A DNA stretch of 64,000 bases from Hyphococcus lacteus (GTDB lineage: Bacteria > Pseudomonadota > Alphaproteobacteria > Caulobacterales > Parvularculaceae), in assembly GCF_041058985.1 (NCBI RefSeq), contig NZ_JBEHZE010000001.1:496001-560000 (forward strand), given 5' to 3'. The notes below the pieces were generated by a model, which worked only from the letters and a program-made list of their open reading frames with translations, ran no database searches and was not told the origin of the DNA. Shown in pieces: positions 1 to 7,517 of the stretch (its first letter is position 1; every line of letters begins with the position of its first letter). The position numbers were made by a program, and so were the translations under genes.

Positions 1-367
1 GCAATTGGTACTGCTCGGTGGGCAATTAAACCAGTTGCGCCATACCCGCATCCAAGAAGCTGCCGCAGATGAGACAGCTATCGAGATAATGACCGCAATG
101 AATCTCGACCCAAGTGCGCTTTCGCGTGCCTTTGAAGCGATCAGCGCATCTGCGCCTGATGAGGCGCAGTCGGAGAATAACGAAAAGAAATACCCAAGCT
201 GGCTTCGCTCACATCCCAACACTGAAAAGCGGATCGAAAATGCGCGTCAACACCAGAAATCCGGTGGAAAGCCGCCGCTAACATCTGAGCAATGGCAAAC
301 TATTGTCAGGACTTGTCATGCGGCACAGAAAGGTTTGGCGGACAAAGAGACAACGCAAAGCGAATAA
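1..367 (+). CDS. M48-family metalloprotease, C-terminal part (gene enters from the left edge)
   Basis: The reading frame is already open at the left edge and stops with TAA at 365-367. The visible 120 or so residues resemble the C-terminal part of M48 (HtpX/Ste24/BepA-like) zinc peptidases. They include an Arg-Gln-x-Glu-Ala-x-Ala-Asp-x-x-Ala stretch like the region carrying the third zinc ligand, and a later Ser-His-Pro-Asn-Thr-x-x-Arg-Ile motif close to the typical family end. The HExxH catalytic motif would lie left of the window and is not seen. Such enzymes act on membrane or periplasmic proteins. The tail is hydrophilic with no further membrane segment. A strong bidirectional terminator follows at once. 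The family call is fairly firm; the subfamily is not. Confidence 0.75.
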   Translation, partial: QLVLLGGQLNQLRHTRIQEAAADETAIEIMTAMNLDPSALSRAFEAISASAPDEAQSENNEKKYPSWLRSHPNTEKRIENARQHQKSGGKPPLTSEQWQTIVRTCHAAQKGLADKETTQSE

Positions 368-397
368 AAAAACCCCGGCCTTGGCCGGGGTTTTTAT
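367..397. terminator. Bidirectional rho-independent terminator between the M48 gene and rpsA
   Basis: A perfect 8-bp GC stem, CCCCGGCC (373-380) with GGCCGGGG (383-390), is preceded by a run of A and followed by TTTTT. It can therefore terminate transcription on both strands. It lies between the convergent ends of the M48 peptidase gene (+) and rpsA (-). Confidence 0.85.
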
Positions 398-422
398 TAG
401 ATCAGACGACAGCTTTTAGGGC

Positions 423-2132
423 TTAGTCTTTCGTCTCGTTTTCTTTCATGGCTGCGCCAAGGATATCGCCGAGCGACGCGCCTGAATCTGCAGAACCGTA
501 TTGTTGTACGGCTTCTTTTTCTTCCGCCATTTCGCGCGCTTTGATCGATACGTTGATGCGGCGTGTTTTTGAATCGATTGCCGTAACGCGAGCATCGATT
601 TTGTCACCGACAGCGAAACGCTCTGGGCGTTGTTCACCACGGTCTTTCGACAGATCAGATTTACGGATGAAGGCTTTTGGACCTTCAGCGCCGCCGACCT
701 GAACTTCGATGCCGCCGCTTTCGATAGCAGTAACCGTACAGGTCACATCGCTGCCGCGGCTAATGTCACCGATAGTTTCAAGTGGATCGGAGCCAACCTG
801 CTTAACGCCAAGTGAGATACGCTCTTTGTCTGGATCGACATCGAGAACTTTGGCCTGAATGACCTGACCTTTTTGATAATCCTTAATGGCTTCTTCGCCA
901 GAACGATTCCAATCAAGGTCTGAAAGGTGGACCATTCCGTCCATCTCTTCGTTGAGGCCAACAAAAAGACCGAACTCGGTGATGTTCTTGATTTCGCCTT
1001 CGATCATCGACCCGATTGGGTGTTCTTCAGCAAAACGTTCCCATGGGTTATCAGCACACTGCTTAAGCCCGAGCGAGATACGGCGTTTGGTTTCGTCAAC
1101 TTCAAGCACCATGACTTCGACTTCTTGAGATGTCGAAACAATTTTGCCTGGGTGTACGTTTTTCTTGACCCAGCTCATTTCAGAGACGTGGACAAGACCT
1201 TCGATGCCGTCTTCAAGTTCAACGAATGCACCGTAATCAGTGATGTTAGTCACTTTACCGCTAAATTTCGCACTGATTGGGTATTTCGCTGCTACGCCTT
1301 CCCATGGATCTGGCGAAAGTTGCTTGATGCCAAGCGAGATGCGGTGTGTGTCAGGGTTGATCTTGATGATTTTGACACGGATCGTATCATTTACGTTAAG
1401 CACCTCTGACGGGTGGTTCACGCGGCTCCAAGACATGTCAGTAACGTGGAGAAGACCATCAACGCCCGGTGCCAGTTCAACAAATGCACCATATTCGGTG
1501 ATGTTCTTCACGATACCTTCGCGTTCATCACCCTCGTTCAGTTCTTTAACAACTTCCTGACGCTGTTCTGCGCGATCTTCTTCGAGAATAGCGCGACGTG
1601 AAACAACGATATTACCGCGACGCTTGTCCATTTTCAGGATGCGGAATGGCTGCGGTATGTTCATTAGCGGGCCAGCATCGCGCACGGGGCGGATGTCAAC
1701 TTGGCTACCCGGCAAGAACGCTACAGCGCCGCCGAGATCAACAGTGAAGCCACCTTTAACGCGGTTAAAGATTTCACCATCAACGCGTTCATTTTTCTCG
1801 TAAACTTTTTCGAGACGGTCCCAAGCTTCTTCACGGCGCGCTTTTTCGCGACTGATCACAGCTTCGCCTTGCGCATTTTCAACGCGCTCGACAAAAACTT
1901 CTACAGAGTCGCCGACTTTAAGCTCAGCCGGTTTACCGGGTTGGGAAAATTCTTTGAGGGCTACACGGCCTTCGGTTTTTAGACCGACATCGACGACTGC
2001 AACGTCTTTTTCGATGGCGGTTACGATGCCTGTTACAACCGTTTCTTCAAAATCTTTACGGTCAACTAGTGAGGCTTCGAGCATTTCCGCGAAATCGTCG
2101 CGGGACGGGTTTAAGGTTTCAGTTGAGGACAC
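423..2132 (-). CDS. rpsA: 30S ribosomal protein S1
   Basis: This is the RNA-binding ribosomal protein S1, which helps recruit mRNA to the 30S subunit. The 569 residues hold six S1/OB-fold repeats, at about 30-100, 115-185, 200-270, 287-357, 372-444 and 460-530. The repeats show the usual Gly-Ala-Phe-Val-x-Leu and Gly-Leu-x-His-Val-Ser/Thr-x-Met-Ser-Trp signatures. Length matches the six-repeat proteobacterial form. The start is GTG at 2132, with GGAGAA about 10 bases upstream. It is the last gene of an aroA/hydroxylase/cmk/rpsA series on the minus strand and is followed by a bidirectional terminator. The roughly 200-base gap from cmk carries several hairpins, so rpsA may have its own promoter or leader control. 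No anomalies were seen in the coding region. Confidence 0.98.
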   Translation of the reverse strand: MSSTETLNPSRDDFAEMLEASLVDRKDFEETVVTGIVTAIEKDVAVVDVGLKTEGRVALKEFSQPGKPAELKVGDSVEVFVERVENAQGEAVISREKARREEAWDRLEKVYEKNERVDGEIFNRVKGGFTVDLGGAVAFLPGSQVDIRPVRDAGPLMNIPQPFRILKMDKRRGNIVVSRRAILEEDRAEQRQEVVKELNEGDEREGIVKNITEYGAFVELAPGVDGLLHVTDMSWSRVNHPSEVLNVNDTIRVKIIKINPDTHRISLGIKQLSPDPWEGVAAKYPISAKFSGKVTNITDYGAFVELEDGIEGLVHVSEMSWVKKNVHPGKIVSTSQEVEVMVLEVDETKRRISLGLKQCADNPWERFAEEHPIGSMIEGEIKNITEFGLFVGLNEEMDGMVHLSDLDWNRSGEEAIKDYQKGQVIQAKVLDVDPDKERISLGVKQVGSDPLETIGDISRGSDVTCTVTAIESGGIEVQVGGAEGPKAFIRKSDLSKDRGEQRPERFAVGDKIDARVTAIDSKTRRINVSIKAREMAEEKEAVQQYGSADSGASLGDILGAAMKENETKD

Positions 2133-2330
2133 GAGTGTCAGTTCTCCAATGGTTCAGCTTACGCCGTTTATCGGGGCCAGCCGGTTGATCCGGCGGTCTT
2201 TCCGCAGGGTTTCCCTGTCGGACGATTGAGCCGAGTTAAAATAAAGCAGCGCTTTGTCTTGCTAGACGGACAAAATCAAACATTTTCCAACAACCAAAGA
2301 TCAGCGCTGATCGGCTAAATTCCTAGGGAT
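2133..2330 (-). promoter_or_regulatory. cmk-rpsA intergenic region with paired inverted repeats (possible rpsA leader)
   Basis: Two adjacent perfect inverted repeats lie here. One is an 8-bp stem GGCTAAAT/ATTTAGCC at 2313-2336 that overlaps the cmk stop codon. The other is the 14-base palindrome GATCAGCGCTGATC at 2299-2312. Neither has a U tract, so they are not standard terminators. Nearer rpsA there are GC-rich short stems at about 2165-2220. S1 is known to repress its own translation in E. coli; a comparable leader role here is only an inference. Confidence 0.4.
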
Positions 2331-2987
2331 TTAGCCACAACGCCGGAAAACACCGTCAATCACGCGACGCGCTGCCGCGAAGGCCGCGTCTATAGACAAA
2401 TGAGTCGTATCTAGCAACTCCGCATCGTCTGCCGCCGCCATGGGGGCATCATCACGTGCCGCATCCCGGGCATCCCGCTCCAGCAGATCCTTGTAGATTT
2501 CCGCCTCTTGCAGTTCCGGACGTCCCGAAACAAGCTCAAGCCAGCGCCGGTGGGCACGGGTTTTGGGGCTTGCGGTGACAAAAAATTTGACCGTCGCATC
2601 GGGGCAAACGACCGTTCCGATATCCCGGCCATCCAATACCGCCCCAACCGCATTTTGCGGCGGTTTCAAGGCAAACCGGCGCTGAAAATCGAGGAGCGCC
2701 GAACGCACGTCACTATTCGCCGCAACAACGCTTGCCGCCGCCCCGACCTCTTTGGTCCTGATATCGGCATCAGCCAGTTTTTCGATCTCAAATGTGCGGG
2801 CCGCATTCGTGGCCAGCACTGGATCAGTCGGGTCAGCGTTTTCCGAAAGAACAAGCCACGCCACACCGCGATAAAGCGTACCTGTATCAAGATGGGCGAA
2901 ACCATAATGCTCGGAGATTAAACGCGCGAGCGTCCCTTTACCGGAAGCAGCAGGCCCATCAAGGGCAATAACGATGGGTTGATCCAT
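2331..2987 (-). CDS. cmk: Cytidylate kinase
   Basis: Phosphorylates CMP and dCMP with ATP in pyrimidine nucleotide metabolism. The start chosen (ATG 2987) gives 218 residues and begins five residues before the first beta strand. The P-loop Gly-Pro-Ala-Ala-Ser-Gly-Lys-Gly-Thr is at residues 11-19, followed by the Leu-Asp-Thr-Gly-x-x-Tyr-Arg substrate motif. A central Asp-Gly-Arg-Asp-Ile-Gly-Thr motif is also present, all typical of CMP kinases. The frame stays open upstream to 3056, and ATG 2999 is a second candidate. The bases GGAAAAG lie just before ATG 2987. In many proteobacteria cmk follows aroA directly and precedes rpsA; here a hydroxylase gene separates it from aroA. Confidence 0.96.
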   Translation of the reverse strand: MDQPIVIALDGPAASGKGTLARLISEHYGFAHLDTGTLYRGVAWLVLSENADPTDPVLATNAARTFEIEKLADADIRTKEVGAAASVVAANSDVRSALLDFQRRFALKPPQNAVGAVLDGRDIGTVVCPDATVKFFVTASPKTRAHRRWLELVSGRPELQEAEIYKDLLERDARDAARDDAPMAAADDAELLDTTHLSIDAAFAAARRVIDGVFRRCG

Positions 2988-3061
2988 GGTCTTTTCCATG
3001 GGCCCACAAACTGGACCACGCAACGCAGCGGCGCAAGCCACCAAAAGATGGCTCAATGCAA

Positions 3062-4225
3062 TTAACCGGAGAAACTGTCCACCGATTGTAACAGACTAGC
3101 GACATAATTACGCTCATCGGCAGTCAATTCCGGACGCCAAATCGAAAAGATCAAAACAACCCGCGTCTCATCACTGCCATTCCACGCTTCATGTTCTATT
3201 GTATCATTGAACACCCAGCCCTTGCCGCGTTCCCATTGCCGCGCATCATTACCGACCCGAAGCCAACAATCACCCGGCACAATAATCGGCAAATGACAGA
3301 TCAAACGCGAATTCAGAAATCCTGTATGCGGCTCGATATGCGCGCCCGGTGCGAGCTTAGAGAACAACACCATCGGCGCACGTCCTGGCACGTCTTCCAT
3401 TGGAACATGCGAAAGTGCACTTAGCGTTTTTGGGAAATGCTTTGCGATATTTTCATTGCGCACGCCATCGCGCCACAAAAACATAGCGCTCCAATTTTCA
3501 CTATCGAGCAACTTGTGATCATGCCGAACGGGACGATTACCTTCTTGGTGGATGTAGGGCGCAAAAAGCGAAGGCTGGTCCATGACTGCTTTTAGTTCTG
3601 CAGCAATGTCATCGGTCGCCGATTCTAATTGCTCCAGCCAATCGAATTCGTCGCGGTCATAAAATTCCTTTGGTGGCATATCAGGGAAATAATACGCGCG
3701 CGGTGCCTCGACAAACCGGCGCGTTCGTTCCGTCAGAAAATCAATAGACTCAGAAAAACGCGCGCTCGCGCCATCAAGCGGATTTCCGTCACGCTTTAGA
3801 GACGCTTCAATATGATCCATCATACTTTTCTGATGAACCGCAATCGCTTCGCGTGCTCTATAGATTTCTTTGGCAACTTCCGGCGGGAACACTTCTGGTT
3901 CCGGTACAAGTTTTACGAGCGCATTATAAAACGACGCAGCAGCACGACGATCGCCTTGCGCCATAAAGCAATCGCCCTTTAGCAAAAGCGCGCGAATGTT
4001 TTTTGGGCTTCGGCTTAAGACCTCATCCAAGGCCTTCTGTGTAGCCTGATAATCTTTCATCCCATGCCGTGCGAGTGCGACCGCAAGCCAAGTATCTTCA
4101 TCTTGATCACCCGCCGCTAGAATAGACTCGAACTTCTCGCGGGCTGTCTTCGGATCACCGTTACGCAAAGCGGCCATGCCCTCTCGTCCAATTGCGTTTA
4201 GGTCCATCGTTTGCGACATATCCAT
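3062..4225 (-). CDS. TPR-containing aspartyl/asparaginyl beta-hydroxylase family dioxygenase
   Basis: A 387-residue predicted cytoplasmic protein with tetratricopeptide repeats at about 10-135 and a C-terminal AspH-type double-stranded beta-helix domain at about 215-380. AspH enzymes use Fe(II), 2-oxoglutarate and O2 to hydroxylate Asp, Asn or related residues. The iron ligands can be read as His300 (Glu-Pro-His-Thr-Gly) and His345 (Glu-His-Glu-Ala-Trp-Asn). The Arg-Val-Gly-Asn and Arg-x-Val-Leu-Ile-Phe stretches also fit the family. The substrate is unknown. It is co-oriented with aroA upstream (27 bases) and cmk/rpsA downstream, so it probably shares their transcript. Peptide or lipid hydroxylation are both possible, since some bacterial relatives (LpxO) modify lipid A fatty acids. 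The TPR half argues for a protein partner. Family call firm, substrate open. Confidence 0.88.
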   Translation of the reverse strand: MDMSQTMDLNAIGREGMAALRNGDPKTAREKFESILAAGDQDEDTWLAVALARHGMKDYQATQKALDEVLSRSPKNIRALLLKGDCFMAQGDRRAAASFYNALVKLVPEPEVFPPEVAKEIYRAREAIAVHQKSMMDHIEASLKRDGNPLDGASARFSESIDFLTERTRRFVEAPRAYYFPDMPPKEFYDRDEFDWLEQLESATDDIAAELKAVMDQPSLFAPYIHQEGNRPVRHDHKLLDSENWSAMFLWRDGVRNENIAKHFPKTLSALSHVPMEDVPGRAPMVLFSKLAPGAHIEPHTGFLNSRLICHLPIIVPGDCWLRVGNDARQWERGKGWVFNDTIEHEAWNGSDETRVVLIFSIWRPELTADERNYVASLLQSVDSFSG

Positions 4226-4252
4226 CTCCCTAAAAATGCTAAACGGCAGTTT

Positions 4253-5614
4253 TTATTTATCTTGCGCTATATCTGCACCAATCGAAATCATCTGCGCGAT
4301 AAAATCTGGAAAGCTTGTGGCGATCATTGATGCATCATCAATTTGAATAGGCTGTTCACTCACAAGACCCGCCACCAAAAAACTCATCGCAATTCGATGG
4401 TCATGATGAGTTTTGATCGTTGCTCCACCAATCATCGCAGGCGTGGTGCTGCCACCGCGCACTCGTAACCAATCAGGACCGCTCACTACATCTACGCCGC
4501 AAGCGACAAGCCCAGTCTCGACCGACGCAATTCGATCGCTTTCTTTCACCCGCAACTCTTCGAGGCCGGTCATCATTGTCTCGCCATGAGCAAAAGCAGC
4601 GACCACCGCTAGGATTGGATATTCATCAATCATTGACGGCGCACGCGATGCAGGCACTTCGACGCCGCGCAAAACCGAATAACGCGCGCGGATATCCGCA
4701 ACCTCTTCGCCATTCTCTTCGCGTTGGTTTTCAAACGTTAAGTCCGCACCCATTTCTCGAAGCGTTTGATACAATCCCGTTCGCAGTGGATTGAGCAGCA
4801 CCCCCTTCACCACTACATCTGAATTGGGCACTATCAATGCCGCTGCGATCGCAAATGCTGCAGACGACGGATCACCCGGTACATTCACATCACATGGTGA
4901 AAGGGCTTGCCCGCCTGCCATGGTGATATACCGCCCGTTTTCGCAGTCAGGCTCTGTTGAAAGCTCAACTCCAAACGCGGACAGCATCCGCTCTGTATGA
5001 TCGCGACATAAGATCGGTTCATGAATACGTACTTGACCGCTTGCCCCTAGCGCGGCCAACAAAATCGCCGATTTCACCTGTGCTGAAGCGGATGCCAGCT
5101 TTACCTCAACGGCGCGCAAACCGTTTTCAGCCGTCTTAATCTTCACTGGAAGACGCCCCTCATGGTCGTCAGCCTCAACACCCATCAGGCGCAGTGGCTC
5201 AAGCACCCGACCCATGGGCCTCCCACGTAAGGAAATATCGCCTTCGAATGACGCGCCAACACCGGCACCAGCGACAGCGCCCATGACCAGGCGAACACCC
5301 GTTCCCGAATTACCGAAATAAAGCGACTTTTCTGGCGTTGCCCATGCGCCGCCAGAAACAGTCCACTCTCCAGCCCCGCTTCGTTCAACCGACGCGCCTA
5401 GCGCCCGCATTGATGTCGCGGTGCGCAGCACATCATCCCCCTCTAATAGGCCGGTAATACGGCTCTCGCCCTTTGCCAGAGCCGAAAGAATCAAGGAGCG
5501 ATGCGAGATCGACTTATCGCCTGGCGCGGTCACAGCTCCATTAAGTGGGCCGCTACGGCGTGCGACAGTACGGTGTGTTTCAGTATCGGAAGGTTTACGA
5601 CTGGACGCGGACAT
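4253..5614 (-). CDS. aroA: 3-phosphoshikimate 1-carboxyvinyltransferase (EPSP synthase)
   Basis: Condenses shikimate-3-phosphate with phosphoenolpyruvate in the sixth step of the shikimate pathway. Start ATG 5614 gives 453 residues and has GGAGAAA about 9 bases upstream; an open extension to 5701 has no such site. Signatures read in order: Pro-Gly-Asp-Lys-Ser-Ile-Ser-His-Arg at about 31-39, Gly-Asn-Ser-Gly-Thr-Gly at 101-106, Ser-Ala-Gln-Val-Lys, Arg-Asp-His-Thr-Glu-Arg, and Asp-Glu-Tyr-Pro with Arg-Val-Lys-Glu-Ser-Asp-Arg near the end. The overall sequence is closest in memory to the class II (Agrobacterium-like) enzymes. However, residue 104 is Gly, where the glyphosate-tolerant CP4 enzyme has Ala. 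It is the first gene of the minus-strand series and diverges from the TIGR02300 gene. Confidence 0.97.
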   Translation of the reverse strand: MSASSRKPSDTETHRTVARRSGPLNGAVTAPGDKSISHRSLILSALAKGESRITGLLEGDDVLRTATSMRALGASVERSGAGEWTVSGGAWATPEKSLYFGNSGTGVRLVMGAVAGAGVGASFEGDISLRGRPMGRVLEPLRLMGVEADDHEGRLPVKIKTAENGLRAVEVKLASASAQVKSAILLAALGASGQVRIHEPILCRDHTERMLSAFGVELSTEPDCENGRYITMAGGQALSPCDVNVPGDPSSAAFAIAAALIVPNSDVVVKGVLLNPLRTGLYQTLREMGADLTFENQREENGEEVADIRARYSVLRGVEVPASRAPSMIDEYPILAVVAAFAHGETMMTGLEELRVKESDRIASVETGLVACGVDVVSGPDWLRVRGGSTTPAMIGGATIKTHHDHRIAMSFLVAGLVSEQPIQIDDASMIATSFPDFIAQMISIGADIAQDK

Positions 5615-5733
5615 CGCGTGATTTTCTCCGGGATCAATGGGTGAATAAAGCGCAATCCTTTTGACAGTCGCGTCTCGTCGTGGCAACAGGGCTGCTTTCA
5701 AGACATCTTATCCCCTACGAACGGCGAAAAACC

Positions 5734-6165
5734 ATGACGAAACCAGAACTTGGCGTAAAACGCGATTGCCCGGAATGCGGTACGCGCTTTTACGATCTCA
5801 ATAAGCAACCGGCCCATTGCCCCAAATGCGATCACGAATTCGTACCGGAGGCGCTACTAAAACCGCGCCGCGCCCGTAAAGATGACGAAGAAGCGGCGAA
5901 AACGGAAACCGAAGAGAAAACGTCCGAGAAAGAAACGACTCTCGAAAACGCGGAAAAAGAAAAACGCGCGCCGAAATCCAAGCGTCAACCAGGTCTCGAT
6001 GAAGACGACGATGACGACGACGATGATGATGACGAACTCGCCAGCATCGCTGATATCGACCTTGGCGACGATGACGATGAAGAATCTGATGACAGCCTAT
6101 TGGATGACGACGATGATGATGACGTCTCAACCATGGTCAAAACCGGCGGTAGCGACGACGACTAA
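5734..6165 (+). CDS. TIGR02300 / FYDLN-acid family zinc-ribbon protein
   Basis: A 143-residue protein of the alphaproteobacterial FYDLN-acid family; the function is unknown. The N-terminal 40 residues hold two Cys pairs (Cys-Pro-Glu-Cys and Cys-Pro-Lys-Cys) flanking the Phe-Tyr-Asp-Leu-Asn-Lys motif, which suggests a zinc ribbon. Residues about 45-90 are rich in Lys/Glu/Arg, and the last 50 include long Asp runs, so the tail is strongly acidic and probably disordered. Start ATG 5734 places the conserved Leu-Gly-x-Lys-Arg motif at the N-terminus, as in the family. It is divergent from aroA, with 119 bases between the two starts for promoters. No membrane segment is present. Confidence 0.9.
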   Translation: MTKPELGVKRDCPECGTRFYDLNKQPAHCPKCDHEFVPEALLKPRRARKDDEEAAKTETEEKTSEKETTLENAEKEKRAPKSKRQPGLDEDDDDDDDDDDELASIADIDLGDDDDEESDDSLLDDDDDDDVSTMVKTGGSDDD

Positions 6166-6289
6166 TTGCTGGCCTATTTTGGGTCTTGCGCGACACACAA
6201 CCCATCGCTAGGTTCCGCCACCCATATCCCAAATATGGGTGGCGCATGATCCAAACGGATCGCCAAAACTATCCGCGCAAAAGCGCAAT

Positions 6290-6365
<76 letters not shown>

Positions 6366-6427
6366 CTCTTGTGCAAAAGAGGGAACCAGTTCTCCAGAGG
6401 CGGCGTAGGTTGCGGCTTGGTGCGTGA

Positions 6428-6640
6428 GGGCCTTTCTTGTTCGGGCAATGGTGCGCGGCGGACGCATTTTACGCCCCGGTTGCATTACGGTTCAGAACCT
6501 ACGGGGTTCATCTTAACGGCATTGAGCAAGAATACCTTGACGAGGTTTACTGTCACCCGCTGGTCAGTGCCCATGCGGAAAAAGAGCCTTGGCTGTTAAA
6601 GCCCGGCCTTGAAGGCCCGGAATATGTCGGATTACGGTGA
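6428..6640 (+). pseudogene. Remnant of a glutathione S-transferase C-terminal domain
   Basis: After an in-frame TGA at 6425 the frame reads Gly-Pro-Phe-Leu-Phe-Gly, then a (Cys-Ala)-Ala-Asp-Ala-Phe-Tyr-Ala-Pro-Val and Arg-Phe-Arg-Thr-Tyr-Gly series, ending at TGA 6638-6640. This pattern is typical of the C-terminal helical domain of bacterial glutathione S-transferases. The N-terminal thioredoxin-like domain and the first half of the C-domain are missing: the tRNA lies only about 60 bases upstream. No start codon or ribosome binding site fits. The remnant is about 70 codons, against 200-220 residues for an intact enzyme. Another frame just upstream (about 6400-6425) may hold a few more codons, suggesting a frameshift as well. 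Confidence 0.65.
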
Positions 6641-6659
6641 GATTTTAGGAATAAAGATA

Positions 6660-7385
6660 ATGAAACATGTAGGAATACTTGCTCACAGCCCCGATGGCGC
6701 GGCGCTTGCCTTCAAAGAGTTCTGCCATGTTGGATACAAAAAGTTTGGAGAAGCGATCCATCCGGATATTACGCTTGATTATATCGCTATGGGCCGTTCC
6801 CTACCGGCTTGGGATCGTAACGATCTGAGTGAAGTGAGATCAACCCTCGCCAATAGCATCGATAGGCTGGCCGCTGTTGGAGCTGAATTCTTTTTTTGCC
6901 CGGACAATACGGCTCATATCGCCTTGGAATTTGAGGGGCCAGCGCTGAGCCTGCCGGGACTCAACATCGCTGATATTGTTGCTCATGAAGCAAAAAGGCG
7001 TGGCATGACCAAGGTTGGCGTCCTTGGAACGCGCTTTACAATGCTAGGGCATGTTTATCCTCGCGCATTAGGTGTGCTTGGCATTGAAAGCGTATCGCCA
7101 AATGATGCGGATCGCGGCGTTATTGACGAGATTATATTTTCCGAACTTTGCAACGGAATTATCCGTGGCGAGTCGCGCGATCAATATTGTGAGATAATCG
7201 ACCGGCTAAAAGATGACGGTTGCGACGGCGTCGCTCTTGTCTGCACGGAAATTCCGCTTCTCATTTCTGAGCTAGATTCCAGCCTGCCTATTTTGGACTC
7301 AACAAGGCTGATTGCAAAAGCAGCGTTTGAGATCGGTGTTGAGGAAAGCCCAATTCCGTCATGGTTTGGCGGCCCAGTCGGATAA
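6660..7385 (+). CDS. Aspartate/glutamate racemase family protein
   Basis: A 241-residue protein of the PLP-independent Asp/Glu racemase superfamily, which invert amino-acid stereocentres using two opposed cysteines. Start ATG 6660 has AGGA about 9 bases upstream. The second catalytic region is clear (Val-Cys195-Thr-Glu-Ile-Pro-Leu-Leu). The first site reads Cys80-Pro-Asp-Asn-Thr-Ala-His, so the residue directly before the Asn-Thr-x-His motif is Asp82 rather than Cys, with Cys80 two positions earlier. Whether it racemises in both directions is uncertain. It lies alone between the GST remnant and ribD, which converges on it. The 130 bases after it are AT-rich with no obvious terminator. Substrate unknown. 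Confidence 0.8.
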   Translation: MKHVGILAHSPDGAALAFKEFCHVGYKKFGEAIHPDITLDYIAMGRSLPAWDRNDLSEVRSTLANSIDRLAAVGAEFFFCPDNTAHIALEFEGPALSLPGLNIADIVAHEAKRRGMTKVGVLGTRFTMLGHVYPRALGVLGIESVSPNDADRGVIDEIIFSELCNGIIRGESRDQYCEIIDRLKDDGCDGVALVCTEIPLLISELDSSLPILDSTRLIAKAAFEIGVEESPIPSWFGGPVG

Positions 7386-7517
7386 GGAATTTTTTTTAAT
7401 ACACAGAAAAGTAGAATTTATACAATTTTATCAATACGTTGCAACATACCACTGCATCATCTTGCCCTCCTTGCAGACCAGTTCCCCTTTTCACCCTCAT
7501 TGGTCCACCAATCGGTA

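Noticed and set aside
5980..6130. Short-period GAC/GAT repeats in the TIGR02300 gene
   Set aside because: They encode the acidic Asp tail normal for this family and are not a microsatellite of independent interest.
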